Shown piece after piece: positions 8,914 to 18,725 of a stretch of DNA of 64,000 nucleotides. The notes beneath the pieces are model-generated. The model was not told the DNA's origin. It saw only the letters and a list, made by a program, of their open reading frames with translations, and did no database searches. Position numbers and translations under genes: made by a program. The first letter of the stretch is position 1, and every line of letters starts with the position of its first letter. The stretch is from positions 354,001 to 418,000 of the forward strand of contig NZ_CP098360.1 of assembly GCF_030388245.1 (NCBI RefSeq), written 5' to 3'. Source of the DNA: Paracoccus sp. TOH (lineage in GTDB: Bacteria; Pseudomonadota; Alphaproteobacteria; Rhodobacterales; Rhodobacteraceae).

Positions 8914-9584
8914 AGGTCCGCCCCCGCCAGTTGCAGCCGCTTGCCGGCAATCCGCAGCACCCGCGCCTGCACCTGCTGCTTGGCGGCGCGGATCAGGTTC
9001 AGGTCATGCGTGGCGATCAGCACCGCCTTGCCCGAGCGGTTGAGTTCGATCAGCAATTGCAGCAGCCGCATCGACATGTCCCAGTCCAGGTTGCCGGTCG
9101 GCTCGTCCGCCAGGATCAGGTCGGGCGACATGACCACGGCGCGCGCCAGCGCCGCCCGCTGCCGCTCGCCCCCCGACAGTTCGGGCGGCAGGGCGCGGGC
9201 CTGGCCCGTCATCTGCACCCAGGCCAGCAGGTCGCCCAGGGCGCGCATGTCCACCGGCTCGCCCGAGACGATCAGCGGCAGGGCGATGTTTTCGGCCACC
9301 GGCAGATGGTCGAGGAATTGCGTGTCCTGATGCACGACGCCGACGCGCCGGCGCAGCGCGGCGATGCCGTCGCGGGACAGCGCCCGCACGTCCTGGCCAA
9401 AGGCCGACATGCGCCCGGCGCTCGGCAGCAGCTCGGCATAGCAGAGCCGCAGGAAGGTGGTCTTGCCCGAGCCCGAGGGGCCGGTGAGGAAATGGAAGGA
9501 ACCCGGCTGCAGGGACAGCGACATATCGGCCAGCAGCGGATCTCCGCCGCTGTAACCGAAGGACAGGTTCTGCATTTCGATCAC
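8910..9584 (-). CDS. ftsE: FtsE, cell division ABC transporter ATPase
   Basis: A 224-residue ABC ATPase that pairs with FtsX at the division site. Walker A is GPSGSGKT near residue 35, the signature is LSGGERQR, Walker B is LILADEP, and the H-loop is IATHDLNL. I chose the GTG at 9584 because AAGGAG lies six bases upstream; the frame stays open further upstream but that part lacks family sequence. The product is of family length. First gene of an overlapping ftsE-ftsX-plsC operon and divergent from the zinc-ribbon membrane protein gene at 9739, with which it shares a 154-base promoter region. Confidence 0.93.
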   Translation of the reverse strand: MIEMQNLSFGYSGGDPLLADMSLSLQPGSFHFLTGPSGSGKTTFLRLCYAELLPSAGRMSAFGQDVRALSRDGIAALRRRVGVVHQDTQFLDHLPVAENIALPLIVSGEPVDMRALGDLLAWVQMTGQARALPPELSGGERQRAALARAVVMSPDLILADEPTGNLDWDMSMRLLQLLIELNRSGKAVLIATHDLNLIRAAKQQVQARVLRIAGKRLQLAGADL

Positions 9585-9738
9585 GGGTGACTCCTTGCCT
9601 TGCGGCGGCTTGGCCCCTGCGGGCTGCTTGGCGCGCGGTTCGTGGCTTGATAGAACAGTCCCGCGGCGAATGCGAGACGCCCGCTTGATGGAAAGCCGCC
9701 GGAAAACGGCCAGGAAACACGCCAGGAGAGACGATTTC

Positions 9739-10794
9739 ATGCGCCTGACCTGCCCGCGCTGCGGAGCCCAGTACGAGATCGCCGAATCCGCCATCCCGGC
9801 GCTCGGCCGCGAGGTCGAATGCTCGGCCTGCAGCCATGTCTGGTTCCAGCCGGGCGCGGGAAAATCCGCAGCCGAGGCCGCTGCCGGGCCCTATGATCCG
9901 CAGGAGCGGCCGGCGCTGAACCGGGCGCTGGACGAGTCGGTGCTGGCCATCCTGCGCGAGGAGGCCGCCCGCGAGCTGCAGGCGCGCAAGGCCGAGATCC
10001 GCCCGGACGGCGCCGATCACATTCCCGCGACGGCGGCGGCCGGGCCGGACATGGGCGGCGGGGATGCCGGCACCGCGCCGGCAATCGACTGGCCGGCCAC
10101 GACGCTGACCGAAACCGCGATGCCGGTGGCGGCGGCGGCCGGGCCGATCCGGGCCGAAACCCCGGACGCGGACGCGGATACAGACGCGCAGGCGGCCGAG
10201 GCCGCAGCACCGGCCGGGGCCGGGCCGGAGGCGGCGGCAAAGCAGGCAGCCGAAACCCGCCAGACCGACGCCGCCGGGCCGGGGCTTGGCGAATTCCGGA
10301 CCGCTGAACCGCTGGCCGACGAACCGCTGGCCGACGAATCGCAGCCCGGCGCAATCCGGCCTGACGTCCCCCGGCCCACCGAAACCGCACCGGCCGCCGA
10401 CTGGCCCGAGGCGGTGGCGCCCGCCCTGCCCGACGCGGCGGAACTGGCGGCGACGCTGACCCGCCCCGGCCCGCCGCGCCCCGAGACCGAGGAGCCGGCC
10501 GCAGCGTCCGAGCGTCCGCTGCTGCGCCCCGCCCTGCCCGAACAGGAACCCGCCCCGGCCGAGGCAGCCCCGGTCGCGGCGCTGGTGCCGGCGCTGGTGC
10601 CGCCGCCCGCCCCCCGCCGCTCGGGCTATGCGGCGGGTTTCGGCCTGGCGGCGATGCTGGCGCTGGGGGTGGTGGCGCTTTACGCGCTGGCGCCGCAGAT
10701 CCCGGCCGAGCAGGGCGGCGGGGTGCTGGCGGAATGGCGGCAGGACATCGACCGCGGCCGGCTTTGGCTGCATGACCGCATCCTGGGCCAATAG
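9739..10794 (+). CDS. Zinc-ribbon (MJ0042-type) single-pass membrane protein, function unknown
   Basis: A 351-residue protein with three parts. Residues 1-35 form a zinc ribbon with CxxC pairs at Cys5/Cys8 and Cys28/Cys31. Then comes a very long Ala/Pro/Glu-rich, probably unstructured linker (roughly 50-290). A single membrane helix lies around 297-318, with a short C-terminal tail of about 30 residues. The layout suggests a cytoplasmic ribbon tethered to the inner membrane. ATG at 9739 follows AGGAGAG. The gene is divergent from ftsE, which makes a division or envelope role possible but unproven. The linker contains near-identical consecutive units (LADEPLADEPLADES). Confidence 0.75.
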   Translation: MRLTCPRCGAQYEIAESAIPALGREVECSACSHVWFQPGAGKSAAEAAAGPYDPQERPALNRALDESVLAILREEAARELQARKAEIRPDGADHIPATAAAGPDMGGGDAGTAPAIDWPATTLTETAMPVAAAAGPIRAETPDADADTDAQAAEAAAPAGAGPEAAAKQAAETRQTDAAGPGLGEFRTAEPLADEPLADESQPGAIRPDVPRPTETAPAADWPEAVAPALPDAAELAATLTRPGPPRPETEEPAAASERPLLRPALPEQEPAPAEAAPVAALVPALVPPPAPRRSGYAAGFGLAAMLALGVVALYALAPQIPAEQGGGVLAEWRQDIDRGRLWLHDRILGQ

Positions 10795-10843
10795 CGCCGG
10801 CTTGCCGCCGCGGCCGGCCTGAGCGCGGCCGCGCGGCGCGGCG

Positions 10844-13348
10844 CTAGAAATTCTCCAGCAGCCGGCCCAGATAGTCGCGCTCCTCGCGCGGCCGGTCGCG
10901 CTCGCCGCTGCGACGGCGGATCTCGTCCTGCAGGTCACGGGCCTTGCGCGCGGGGTCCGGCCCCTCGGCCAGGGGATCGCCGCCATTGATCGCACTGCCG
11001 TCGCCCGACAGCGCCCGGCCCAGCGGATCGGTCTGCGGCTGGCGGTCATAGGGCTGTTCCAGCCCGCGCCGACCGCGCGGATCGCCCGAGGGGCCTTCCG
11101 GTCCGTCCTGCTGTCCGCCCTGCCGGGCCTGGCCCTGCTGCCCCTGTTGCTGGCCCTGGGCCATCATGTCGCCCAGCGCCCGCATCCCCTCGCGCATGGA
11201 CTGGATCGCCTGGGCCTGGCGCTCCATCGCCCCCGAGGGATCGCCCTCGCGCAGCGCCTGTTCGGCATCCTCCATGGCGCGCCCGGCCTCGTCCAGCTGG
11301 CGCCGCGCCTCGTCGCCCTGTTCGGTGCCACGCCCGGGCAGCAGGCCGCGCTGGCGGCCCAGATCCTCGCGCAGCGCCCGCTGGCGGTCGGCGAGCTGCT
11401 GGTTGTCCTGGCTGCCCTGCCCCTCCTCGCCCTGCTGCCACTGGCCGTATTGGTCCTGCATCTGGCGCATCGCCTCGTCGGCCAGCTTCTGCTGGTCGCG
11501 CAGCGTCTCGGCCAGCCGGTCCGAGGGGCGCTGGCGGCCGCCCTCGCCGCCCTCGGATTGCGTCACCTGCAGGTTCTGCATCATGCGGTTGAACTGCTCC
11601 AACAGTTCCTGGGCCTCGGCCATGCGGCCCTCGTTCATCAGGCGCTGGATCTCGTCCATCATCTGCTGGATCTGGTCGCCGGTGATCTGCTGGCGATCCT
11701 GCGGCGACCGGTCGAAGCGCTCGGCCGGATCCTCGCCCTGCTGCTGGGCCAGCATGTCCAGGTAATCGTCGGTGGCCTGCTTCAGCTCGTCCATCAGGCG
11801 CTGCACCTCGTCGGGGCTGGCGCCGTTGCGGATCGCCTCGGAAAGCCGCTCCTGCGCCTGCTGCATGCGCTGCAGCGCATCGGCCAGCCCGCCATCCTCC
11901 AGCGCCACCGCGGCATCCCAGAGCACCTGCGCCAGCTTGTTGCGCGTCTCCTCGGTCAGGTTGCCGGATTCCAGCGTGCCGATGGCGCCCTGCAAGCCTT
12001 TGTACAGGTCTTCGTCCATGAAACCCTCGGGCTGCCAACTGGCGGCGCGCAGAAGCTGGGCGCTGCGGGCGGCATTGCCGCGCGACCACAGCAGATCGCG
12101 CCGCAGCTCGATCAGCGCCGCCGCCAGCGGGTCGAAGAAGCGCCGGCCCGGCAGCACCATGCGCATCGGCGCCGAGACGCCCTGCTGCGCGATGCCGTCC
12201 TCGACCTTCAGCGAGACGGTGACGGGCAGGTTGGCCCAGGGATGGCGCGACAGGTCGCCGACCAGCCGGCCGCGGATCTGCTTGCGGCTGCCGGTCGCGG
12301 GCAGGGGCAGGTCCAGCGCCACCGCCTCGCGCGGCTCGGGATCAAGCGCCAGGCCGAAACGGCGGTCGACCGCCGCCAGGTCCAGCGCGATCACCGCCTG
12401 ACCCGCCGCGACGCCGTTATCGTCGCTGGCGGTGAAATCCTGCACCAGCCGGCCGTCGGCGCGCCGCTGGGGCGCCTGGCCGGGCGCGACCTCGGGCGCG
12501 GCATCGGGCAGCACGGTCACGTCGAAGCGCCGCCCGGCGACCTCGATCACCCCGTCGCGCTCGGCCATGAACTCGGGCGCCGCGGGGTCGCCGCCCGCGA
12601 CGGCGGCGCCGATATCCTGGTCGATTCCGGCCCCCTCGCCGTAAAGCCGGAAGCTCAGCTTCGAGCCCTTGGGCAGCTCCAGCCGCTGACCCTCGGGCAA
12701 GGCGTTCAGGTAAAGCGTCGGACGGCGGGTATAGGCGGGGGGCTCGGCCCAGCCCTCCCATGAGGGACCGGCCTCGGCGCCCGGACGCGCGTCGGGCGCG
12801 GGACGGAAGGTCGCGCCCAGCGCGGCGATGCCCTGCCCCAGCTGCCCGGTCGGCGCGAAGATCAGCGCCATGGCCAGCGCCACCATGCCGACCAGCCGCA
12901 GCGCCACCGGATCGCGCCAGCGCAGCCGCGCATCGGGAACGATGGGCCGCGCGGCCAGGGCGGCGGCCTGCATCCGCGCCAGATGCGCCTGCCACAGGGC
13001 GGCGGCGCCCGCATCGCCGGCCCCGACCGCGACCCGGTCGCGCAACGCCGAAAGCGGCCGGCCCGGCAGCGCCAGGTCGACCCGCAGCCGCGCCGCCTCG
13101 GCCAAGGGGCGCCGGACGCGGCGCAGCCCCCAGCCGGCAGCCAGCAGGGCGGCCAGCGCCACCGCAGCCATCACCCAAAGCAGCGCCCGCGCGGACAGAA
13201 GATCGGTCGCGCCAAAAGCCAGCGCCGCCAGCACCAGCGCCAGAACCACGGCCAGCGGCCAGAAGGCCGCGGCCAGAGCCTCCCACCACATGCCGGCGCG
13301 GGTCAGCCCGACCGCCCAGCGAATCCGGCGCGGCTCAGCTGGATCCAC
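10844..13348 (-). CDS. TIGR02302-family large membrane protein of unknown function
   Basis: An approximately 834-residue protein of the alphaproteobacterial TIGR02302 (DUF4175-like) family. Two N-terminal membrane helices are visible around residues 25-80, another near 155-175, then a beta-rich region. A long Gln/Glu-rich helical region follows (MQQAQERLSEAIRNG, MMDEIQRLMNEGR), ending in a low-complexity GQQQGQQGQ segment. I prefer the GTG at 13348: a GGGGGCGGGG stretch precedes it, and the ATG at 13387 would start inside a repetitive intergenic element. It follows lysA on the same strand across that element. No biochemical role is known to me; the architecture suggests an envelope scaffold. 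Confidence 0.75.
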   Translation of the reverse strand: MDPAEPRRIRWAVGLTRAGMWWEALAAAFWPLAVVLALVLAALAFGATDLLSARALLWVMAAVALAALLAAGWGLRRVRRPLAEAARLRVDLALPGRPLSALRDRVAVGAGDAGAAALWQAHLARMQAAALAARPIVPDARLRWRDPVALRLVGMVALAMALIFAPTGQLGQGIAALGATFRPAPDARPGAEAGPSWEGWAEPPAYTRRPTLYLNALPEGQRLELPKGSKLSFRLYGEGAGIDQDIGAAVAGGDPAAPEFMAERDGVIEVAGRRFDVTVLPDAAPEVAPGQAPQRRADGRLVQDFTASDDNGVAAGQAVIALDLAAVDRRFGLALDPEPREAVALDLPLPATGSRKQIRGRLVGDLSRHPWANLPVTVSLKVEDGIAQQGVSAPMRMVLPGRRFFDPLAAALIELRRDLLWSRGNAARSAQLLRAASWQPEGFMDEDLYKGLQGAIGTLESGNLTEETRNKLAQVLWDAAVALEDGGLADALQRMQQAQERLSEAIRNGASPDEVQRLMDELKQATDDYLDMLAQQQGEDPAERFDRSPQDRQQITGDQIQQMMDEIQRLMNEGRMAEAQELLEQFNRMMQNLQVTQSEGGEGGRQRPSDRLAETLRDQQKLADEAMRQMQDQYGQWQQGEEGQGSQDNQQLADRQRALREDLGRQRGLLPGRGTEQGDEARRQLDEAGRAMEDAEQALREGDPSGAMERQAQAIQSMREGMRALGDMMAQGQQQGQQGQARQGGQQDGPEGPSGDPRGRRGLEQPYDRQPQTDPLGRALSGDGSAINGGDPLAEGPDPARKARDLQDEIRRRSGERDRPREERDYLGRLLENF

Positions 13349-13363
13349 GGCCCCGCCCCCTTC

Positions 13364-13421
13364 TTCTCCGTTTGGGAAATACCCCACGGGGGCCCGGGGG
13401 TGTGAGACCCCCGGCCGCAGC
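13364..13421 (+). repeat. Intergenic repeat element, copy A
   Basis: The conserved core TTCTCCGTTT-gggAAATACCCC is followed by a G-rich hairpin with 8-base arms, CCGGGGGT at 13394-13401 and ACCCCCGG at 13407-13414. It sits between the lysA stop and the TIGR02302 gene. Four related copies occur at 27251, 31969, 43238 and 49238. Confidence 0.7.
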
Positions 13422-13438
13422 GGCGCGGGAATGAGCGA

Positions 13439-14704
13439 TCAGAGCCATTCCGGGATGGTATCGCGTCCCAGCATTTCCTCAAGCGTCGGCCGGGCCCGGA
13501 TGACGGCGAATTGATCGCCGCTGACCAGAACCTCGGGCACCAGCGGCCGGGAATTGTATTCCGAGGCCATCACCGCCCCGTAAGCCCCAGCCGAGCGCAG
13601 CGCCACCAAGTCGCCGGGCGCCAGCGCCGGCAGCTCGACCGCCTTGCGGAAGGTGTCGCCGGTCTCGCAGACCGGGCCGACCACGTCATGGGGCGCGACC
13701 TCGGCCCCCGGGGCGGGTTCGCGCACCGGCACGATGTCGTGATGCGCCGCATACATCGCCGGCCGGATCAGGTCGTTCATGGCGGCGTCGAGGATCAGGA
13801 AATCCCGGCCCTCGCCCTGTTTCAGATAGATCACCGAGGACAGCAGGATGCCGGCATTGCCGGCGATGTTGCGGCCGGGCTCGATCTCGATCTCGCAGCC
13901 CAGATCGCCCACCGCCTCGCGGATCACCTGGCCGTATTCGATGGGCAGGGGCGGGGCGTTGTTGTCGCGGCGATAGGGGATGCCCAGGCCCCCGCCCATA
14001 TCCAGCCGCCGGATGTCGTGCCCCTCCGCGCGCAACGCCCGCGTCAGGTCGGCCATCTTGGCATAGGCCAGCCGATAGGGCTCGAGGTCGGTCAACTGGC
14101 TGCCGATATGCATGTCGATGCCGACGACCTCGATCCCCGGCAGCGCCGCCGCCCGGGCATAGACCTCGCGGGCCCGGGCAATGGGGATGCCGAACTTGTT
14201 CTCGGACTTGCCGGTGGCGATCTTCTCATGCGTCCTGGCGTCCACGTCCGGGTTCACCCGCACGGCGATCGGCGCCACCACCCCCAGTGAGCTGGCCACC
14301 TGCGACAGCAGCTCCAGTTCCGGCTCGGATTCGACGTTGAACTGGCGGATGCCGCCCTCCAGCGCCATGCGCATCTCGGCCGCGGTCTTGCCGACGCCGG
14401 AAAACACGATCCGCGCGCCCGGCACGCCCGCCGCCCGGGCCCGCGCATATTCGCCGGCCGAGACGATATCCATGCCCGCGCCCAGGTCGCCCAGCAGCTT
14501 CAGCACCGCGATGTTGGAATTGGCCTTGACCGCGAAGCAGACCAGATGGTCGCACCACGCCAGCGCCTGCTGGAACAGCTTGAAATGCCGGGTCAGCGTG
14601 GCGGTGGAATAGACATAGACCGGGGTGCCGACCTCGGCCGCGATGCGGGCCAGCGGCACCTCCTCGGCATGCAGCCAGCCGTCGACATAGTTGAAATGAT
14701 CCAT
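13439..14704 (-). CDS. lysA: LysA, diaminopimelate decarboxylase
   Basis: A 421-residue PLP enzyme that decarboxylates meso-diaminopimelate to lysine, the last step of lysine synthesis. The PLP lysine is Lys60 in FAVKANSN, the glycine-rich phosphate-binding stretch is MGGGLGIPY, the substrate region has EPGRNIAGNAG, and the second-subunit cysteine motif is GPVCETGD. Length is normal. ATG at 14704. It is the third gene of argH, small lipoprotein, lysA on the minus strand, only 12 bases after the lipoprotein stop. A hairpin-bearing repeat element lies just past its stop and may end the transcript. Confidence 0.96.
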   Translation of the reverse strand: MDHFNYVDGWLHAEEVPLARIAAEVGTPVYVYSTATLTRHFKLFQQALAWCDHLVCFAVKANSNIAVLKLLGDLGAGMDIVSAGEYARARAAGVPGARIVFSGVGKTAAEMRMALEGGIRQFNVESEPELELLSQVASSLGVVAPIAVRVNPDVDARTHEKIATGKSENKFGIPIARAREVYARAAALPGIEVVGIDMHIGSQLTDLEPYRLAYAKMADLTRALRAEGHDIRRLDMGGGLGIPYRRDNNAPPLPIEYGQVIREAVGDLGCEIEIEPGRNIAGNAGILLSSVIYLKQGEGRDFLILDAAMNDLIRPAMYAAHHDIVPVREPAPGAEVAPHDVVGPVCETGDTFRKAVELPALAPGDLVALRSAGAYGAVMASEYNSRPLVPEVLVSGDQFAVIRARPTLEEMLGRDTIPEWL

Positions 14705-14716
14705 GGCGTTTCCGGG

Positions 14717-14872
14717 TCAGAGTTTCGAAACGACGCCGATCCGCGCCTCGCCGCTGACCTGCAGGCCCGGCTCGGGCGCGGGATCGGGGCGGGTGGGCGC
14801 GCCGTCGACGCCACAGGCGGCCAGCGTCGCCAGAAGCAGCGCCAGGGCCGCCAGCAGCAGGGGATGCGTCAT
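14717..14872 (-). CDS. Small lipoprotein, LptM-like candidate
   Basis: A 51-residue lipoprotein: hydrophobic signal at 5-18, lipobox LAAC with Cys20, then GVDGAP. The Cys-Gly-x-x-Gly start of the mature part resembles LptM (YifL), the small lipoprotein that helps the LPS translocon LptDE mature in enterobacteria. The location also matches, because yifL lies next to the lysine-pathway gene dapF there, and here the gene lies between argH and lysA. Its ATG overlaps the argH stop (ATGA). The call is an inference from motif and neighbourhood. The typical Lys/Pro residues after CG are not all present, so it may be an unrelated small lipoprotein. Confidence 0.7.
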   Translation of the reverse strand: MTHPLLLAALALLLATLAACGVDGAPTRPDPAPEPGLQVSGEARIGVVSKL

Positions 14873-16278
14873 GCCTTCTCTCCCAGTTTGTCCTGCCAGC
14901 GGGCGATCTGGGCGCGGACCTGCGCCGGCGCGGTGCCGCCATAGCTGATGCGCGAGGCGACCGAGTTGTGCACGCCCAGCACGCCGTAAATGTCTTCGGT
15001 GATGGCCGGATTGACCGACCGCATCTGCTCCAAGGTCAGCTCGGGCAGGTCCACGCCCTGCTTCTCGGCCATGGCCACCAGCGCGCCGGTGACGTGATGG
15101 GCGTCGCGGAAGGGCAGCCCGGCCTCGCGCACCAGCCAATCGGCCAGGTCGGTCGCGGTGGAAAAGCCCGAACCCGCCGCCGCCTCCAGCCGGTCCTTGT
15201 TCGCCGTCAGGTCCGACAGCATCCCGGTCATCGCCGCCAGTGCCAGCATCAGGTTGTCGGCGGCGTCGAAGACCTGCTCCTTGTCCTCCTGCATGTCCTT
15301 GGAATAGGCCAAGGGCAGGCCCTTCATCACCACGAACAGCGCCACGGCGGCGCCAAGGATGCGGCCGATCTTGGCCCGGATCAGCTCGGCCGCGTCGGGG
15401 TTCTTCTTCTGCGGCATGATCGAGGAGCCGGTCGAGAAGCGGTCCGACATGGTCACGAAGCGGAACTGGGCCGAGGACCAGATCACCAGCTCTTCGGCCA
15501 GCCGCGACAGGTGAACGGCGCAGATCGCCGCCGAGGACAGGTATTCCAGCGCGAAATCCCGGTCGCTAACCGCGTCGAGGCTGTTGGCCATCGGCCGGTC
15601 GAAGCCCAGCGCCTTCGCCGTCGCCTCGCGGTCGATGGGGAAGCCCGTCCCGGCCAGCGCGGCGGCGCCCAAGGGCGATTCGTTCATCCGCCTGCGCGCG
15701 TCCTGAAAGCGCGACAGGTCGCGGCCGAACATCTCGACATAGGCCATCATGTGATGGCCCCAGGTCACCGGCTGCGCGGTTTGCAGATGGGTAAAGCCCG
15801 GCATCACCCAATCCGCGCCCTTTTCCGCCTGCGACAAAGCCGCGCGGATCAGGGCGTCCAGCCCGGTGATCGCCGCGTCGCACTGGTCGCGCACCCAGAG
15901 CCGGAAATCCGTCGCCACCTGGTCGTTGCGCGACCGCGCCGTATGCAGCCGCCCCGCCGGCTCGCCGATCAGCGCCTTCAGCCGCGATTCCACGTTCATG
16001 TGGATGTCTTCCAGCGCGGCCGAAAAGGGAAAGCCGCCCGCCTCGATCTCTGACAAGACCGTGAGCAGCCCTTCCCCGATCGCCTCGGCATCGCTAGTGC
16101 TGATGATGCCTTGTGCGGCAAGCATCGCCGCATGGGCGCGGCTGCCCCGGATGTCCTGGGCATAGAGCCGCTGGTCGAAGCCGATCGAGGCGTTGATCGC
16201 CTCCATGATCGCGTCCGGGCCTGCGGCGAAACGTCCGCCCCACATCTGGTTGGCGGTGTTGGCGGGCTGCTCGGTCAT
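14869..16278 (-). CDS. argH: ArgH, argininosuccinate lyase
   Basis: A 469-residue cytoplasmic lyase that splits argininosuccinate into arginine and fumarate. The superfamily signature loop is [12 protein letters not shown] in the middle of the protein, with the catalytic serine in it. HTARSRNDQ and [11 protein letters not shown] segments (here [10 protein letters not shown]) supply the other conserved regions, and the N-terminus has MWGGRF. Full length. ATG at 16278, 22 bases from the divergent tlpA start, so the two promoters must share sequence. It heads the argH, lipoprotein, lysA cluster and so couples arginine and lysine synthesis genes in one transcript. Confidence 0.97.
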   Translation of the reverse strand: MTEQPANTANQMWGGRFAAGPDAIMEAINASIGFDQRLYAQDIRGSRAHAAMLAAQGIISTSDAEAIGEGLLTVLSEIEAGGFPFSAALEDIHMNVESRLKALIGEPAGRLHTARSRNDQVATDFRLWVRDQCDAAITGLDALIRAALSQAEKGADWVMPGFTHLQTAQPVTWGHHMMAYVEMFGRDLSRFQDARRRMNESPLGAAALAGTGFPIDREATAKALGFDRPMANSLDAVSDRDFALEYLSSAAICAVHLSRLAEELVIWSSAQFRFVTMSDRFSTGSSIMPQKKNPDAAELIRAKIGRILGAAVALFVVMKGLPLAYSKDMQEDKEQVFDAADNLMLALAAMTGMLSDLTANKDRLEAAAGSGFSTATDLADWLVREAGLPFRDAHHVTGALVAMAEKQGVDLPELTLEQMRSVNPAITEDIYGVLGVHNSVASRISYGGTAPAQVRAQIARWQDKLGEKA

Positions 16279-16300
16279 GACTTGTCCTTCGGGGGGTGGA

Positions 16301-16843
16301 ATGCGTTGGCTGGTTCTTTATACGGCGATGATCCTTGGTGCAAATGCCGGTTACGCGGGGGAAATCGACTGGCAGGCCGCGCATGACGGCGGGCTGGCGA
16401 AGCTGGCGCAAACCGACCCGACCCCGGTCCCGGCGACGGAATTCACCGATCCCGAGGGCGGCACGCACAGTCTGGCCGACTGGAAGGGCAAGGTGGTGCT
16501 CTTGAACTTCTGGGCGACCTGGTGCGCGCCCTGCCGCGAGGAGATGCCCTCGCTGGACGCCTTGCAGGCCGAGATGGGCGGCGAGGATTTCGAGGTGGTG
16601 GCCATCGCCGCCGGCCACAACCCGCCGCCGGCGGTGAAGAAATTCCTGGACGAGGAGAAGATCGCCAACCTGCCGGTGCGGCTGGACCCGCGCCAGAAGC
16701 TGGCGCGCGAGATGGGGGTGATGGGCATGCCGGTGACGGTGCTGATCGACCGCGACGGCAACGAGATCGCCCGGCTGATCGGCGGCGCCGACTGGTCCTC
16801 GGACGTGGCCAAGGCGCTTATCCGGCAGGCGACAGCGCCTTGA
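16301..16843 (+). CDS. TlpA-like periplasmic thioredoxin/disulfide reductase
   Basis: A 180-residue exported thioredoxin-fold protein. The N-terminal signal covers about residues 1-19 (cleavage after GYAG likely). The active site is WCAPC with Cys75 and Cys78, inside the typical [19 protein letters not shown] context, and the cis-proline segment is GMPVTVLID. TlpA proteins act as periplasmic reductants, often for cytochrome oxidase or cytochrome c assembly. The ATG at 16301 follows GGGGGGTGGA. Divergent from argH, which is a common arrangement in this group. Its last 26 bases overlap the convergent tag gene. Confidence 0.9.
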   Translation: MRWLVLYTAMILGANAGYAGEIDWQAAHDGGLAKLAQTDPTPVPATEFTDPEGGTHSLADWKGKVVLLNFWATWCAPCREEMPSLDALQAEMGGEDFEVVAIAAGHNPPPAVKKFLDEEKIANLPVRLDPRQKLAREMGVMGMPVTVLIDRDGNEIARLIGGADWSSDVAKALIRQATAP

Positions 16844-17396
16844 TGCGGCCGTGGCAGGGACAATGGGTCATGTGGTCGTTGACCAGCCCGCAGGCCTGCA
16901 TGAAGGCATAGGCGATCACCGGCCCGCAGAAGTTGAAACCACGCTTTTTCAATGCCTTGGCCATGGCGTCGGACTGATCCGTCCTGGTCGGCACCTCGGC
17001 CATGCCGGCGAAATGGTTCTGCACGGGACGGCCGCCGACGAAGGACCAGATGAAGGGCGAGAAGCCCTGGGACGATTCGATGTCCAGAAACAGCCGCGCG
17101 CCCTTGACGGCGGCCTCGATCTTGCCGCGATGGCGGATGATGCCGGGGTTCTGCAGCGCGGCCGCGACCTCGGCCTCGCCCCAGCGGGCGACGCGCTCGG
17201 GGTCGAAGCCCTCGAAGGTCTCGCGGAAGGCGTCGCGCTTGCGCAGGATGGTGATCCAGCTCAGCCCGGCCTGGAAGCCGTCCAGCACCAGCTTTTCCCA
17301 GAGCGCGCGGGGATCGTATTCCGGCACCCCCCATTCCTCGTCGTGATAGGCGACATAAAGCGGGTCGGTCCCGCACCAGGCACAGCGTTCGGTCAT
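16818..17396 (-). CDS. tag: Tag, DNA-3-methyladenine glycosylase I
   Basis: A 192-residue base-excision repair enzyme that removes 3-methyladenine from DNA. Zinc ligands characteristic of Tag are visible: Cys in ERCAWC at the N-terminus, YHDEEWG with its His and the invariant EEWG, and the C-terminal His and Cys in HMTHCPCH. LSWITILRKRDAF supplies the helix-hairpin region. The ATG at 17396 (MTERCAWC) is the family start; the open frame upstream to 17522 adds unrelated residues. Converges on tlpA with a 26-base overlap and is divergent from the EAL gene. Confidence 0.94.
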   Translation of the reverse strand: MTERCAWCGTDPLYVAYHDEEWGVPEYDPRALWEKLVLDGFQAGLSWITILRKRDAFRETFEGFDPERVARWGEAEVAAALQNPGIIRHRGKIEAAVKGARLFLDIESSQGFSPFIWSFVGGRPVQNHFAGMAEVPTRTDQSDAMAKALKKRGFNFCGPVIAYAFMQACGLVNDHMTHCPCHGRIKALSPAG

Positions 17397-17497
17397 GTCA
17401 GGCAAGGGTCCGTTAACCTCGAGTCGAGAAAGCATCTGGAGTTTACGCGATCTTAGGGGATGATCGCCAGACTTGCGCCGATGACAGGAGTCTAGGC

Positions 17498-18325
17498 ATG
17501 ACCGACACGTTTGATTCGCCACAGGAAATGGGCTCTCCGCTGGATTTCGCGGTCGAACAGCAATCGCGCGTGACCATGGCCACGGTGCGCCGGGCGGTCT
17601 CGCGCGGCGATGCCGTGCTGGCCTATCAGCCGGTGGTGCGGGCGGACCGGCCCGACCATGCGGCCTTCCACGAAGGGCTGATCCGCATCATCGACGAAAC
17701 CGGCCGCATCGTGCCGCTGCGCGACTTCCTGCCGCTGGCCGAGACCACCGAACTCGGCCGGCAGATCGACTGCCTGTCGCTGGCGCTCGGCCTGAAATCC
17801 CTGGCCGAGGAACCTGCGCTGCGGCTGTCGATCAACATGTCGGCGCGCTCCATCGGCTATCCGGCCTGGTTGCGTACCCTGCGCGAAGGCATCGCCGGGC
17901 AGGACAGCCTGGCGGAGCGGCTGATCCTCGAGATCACCGAAAGCTCGGCCATGGGCATGCCCGAGGTGGTCGGCCGTTTCATGCAGGAACTGCAATCCCA
18001 CGGCGTCAGCTTCGCGCTGGACGACTTCGGCTCGGGCTATACCTCGTTCCGCTACCTGCGGGATTTCTGCTTCGACATGATCAAGATCGACGGGCAGTTC
18101 ATTCGCGACATCGCCGAGCAGCGCGACAACCAGGTGCTGACCCGCGCCCTGCAATCCATCGCGCATCACTTCGACATGTTCACCGTGGCGGAATCGGTCG
18201 AGACGGCGGATGACGCGGCCTTCCTGATCGACATGGGCATCGACTGCCTGCAGGGCTATTACTTCGGCGCACCGACCATCGTGCCGCCATGGAGATCCCC
18301 GAATGCCGCCGCAAGGCGCAGCTGA
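17498..18325 (+). CDS. Stand-alone EAL-domain protein (putative cyclic-di-GMP phosphodiesterase)
   Basis: A 275-residue soluble protein made of one EAL domain, expected to cleave cyclic di-GMP to pGpG. The signature Glu is kept but the motif reads EGL (59-61) instead of EAL. Other metal and catalytic positions look intact: Asn113 in [21 protein letters not shown], the Lys in MIKIDG, and AESVET with the general Glu. No GGDEF, PAS or membrane segment is present, so the 30-residue N-terminus is the only possible sensor. ATG at 17498. GANTC sites (GAGTC at 17419-17423 and 17488-17492, GATTC at 17514-17518) flank the start, hinting at methylation-linked control. A hexanucleotide array lies just past the stop. 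Confidence 0.85.
   Translation: MTDTFDSPQEMGSPLDFAVEQQSRVTMATVRRAVSRGDAVLAYQPVVRADRPDHAAFHEGLIRIIDETGRIVPLRDFLPLAETTELGRQIDCLSLALGLKSLAEEPALRLSINMSARSIGYPAWLRTLREGIAGQDSLAERLILEITESSAMGMPEVVGRFMQELQSHGVSFALDDFGSGYTSFRYLRDFCFDMIKIDGQFIRDIAEQRDNQVLTRALQSIAHHFDMFTVAESVETADDAAFLIDMGIDCLQGYYFGAPTIVPPWRSPNAAARRS

Positions 18326-18725
<400 letters not shown>

Noticed and set aside
13349..13387. ATG at 13387 as start of the TIGR02302 protein
   Set aside because: The first codons would come from the intergenic repeat element; the GTG at 13348 has a better ribosome-binding context.
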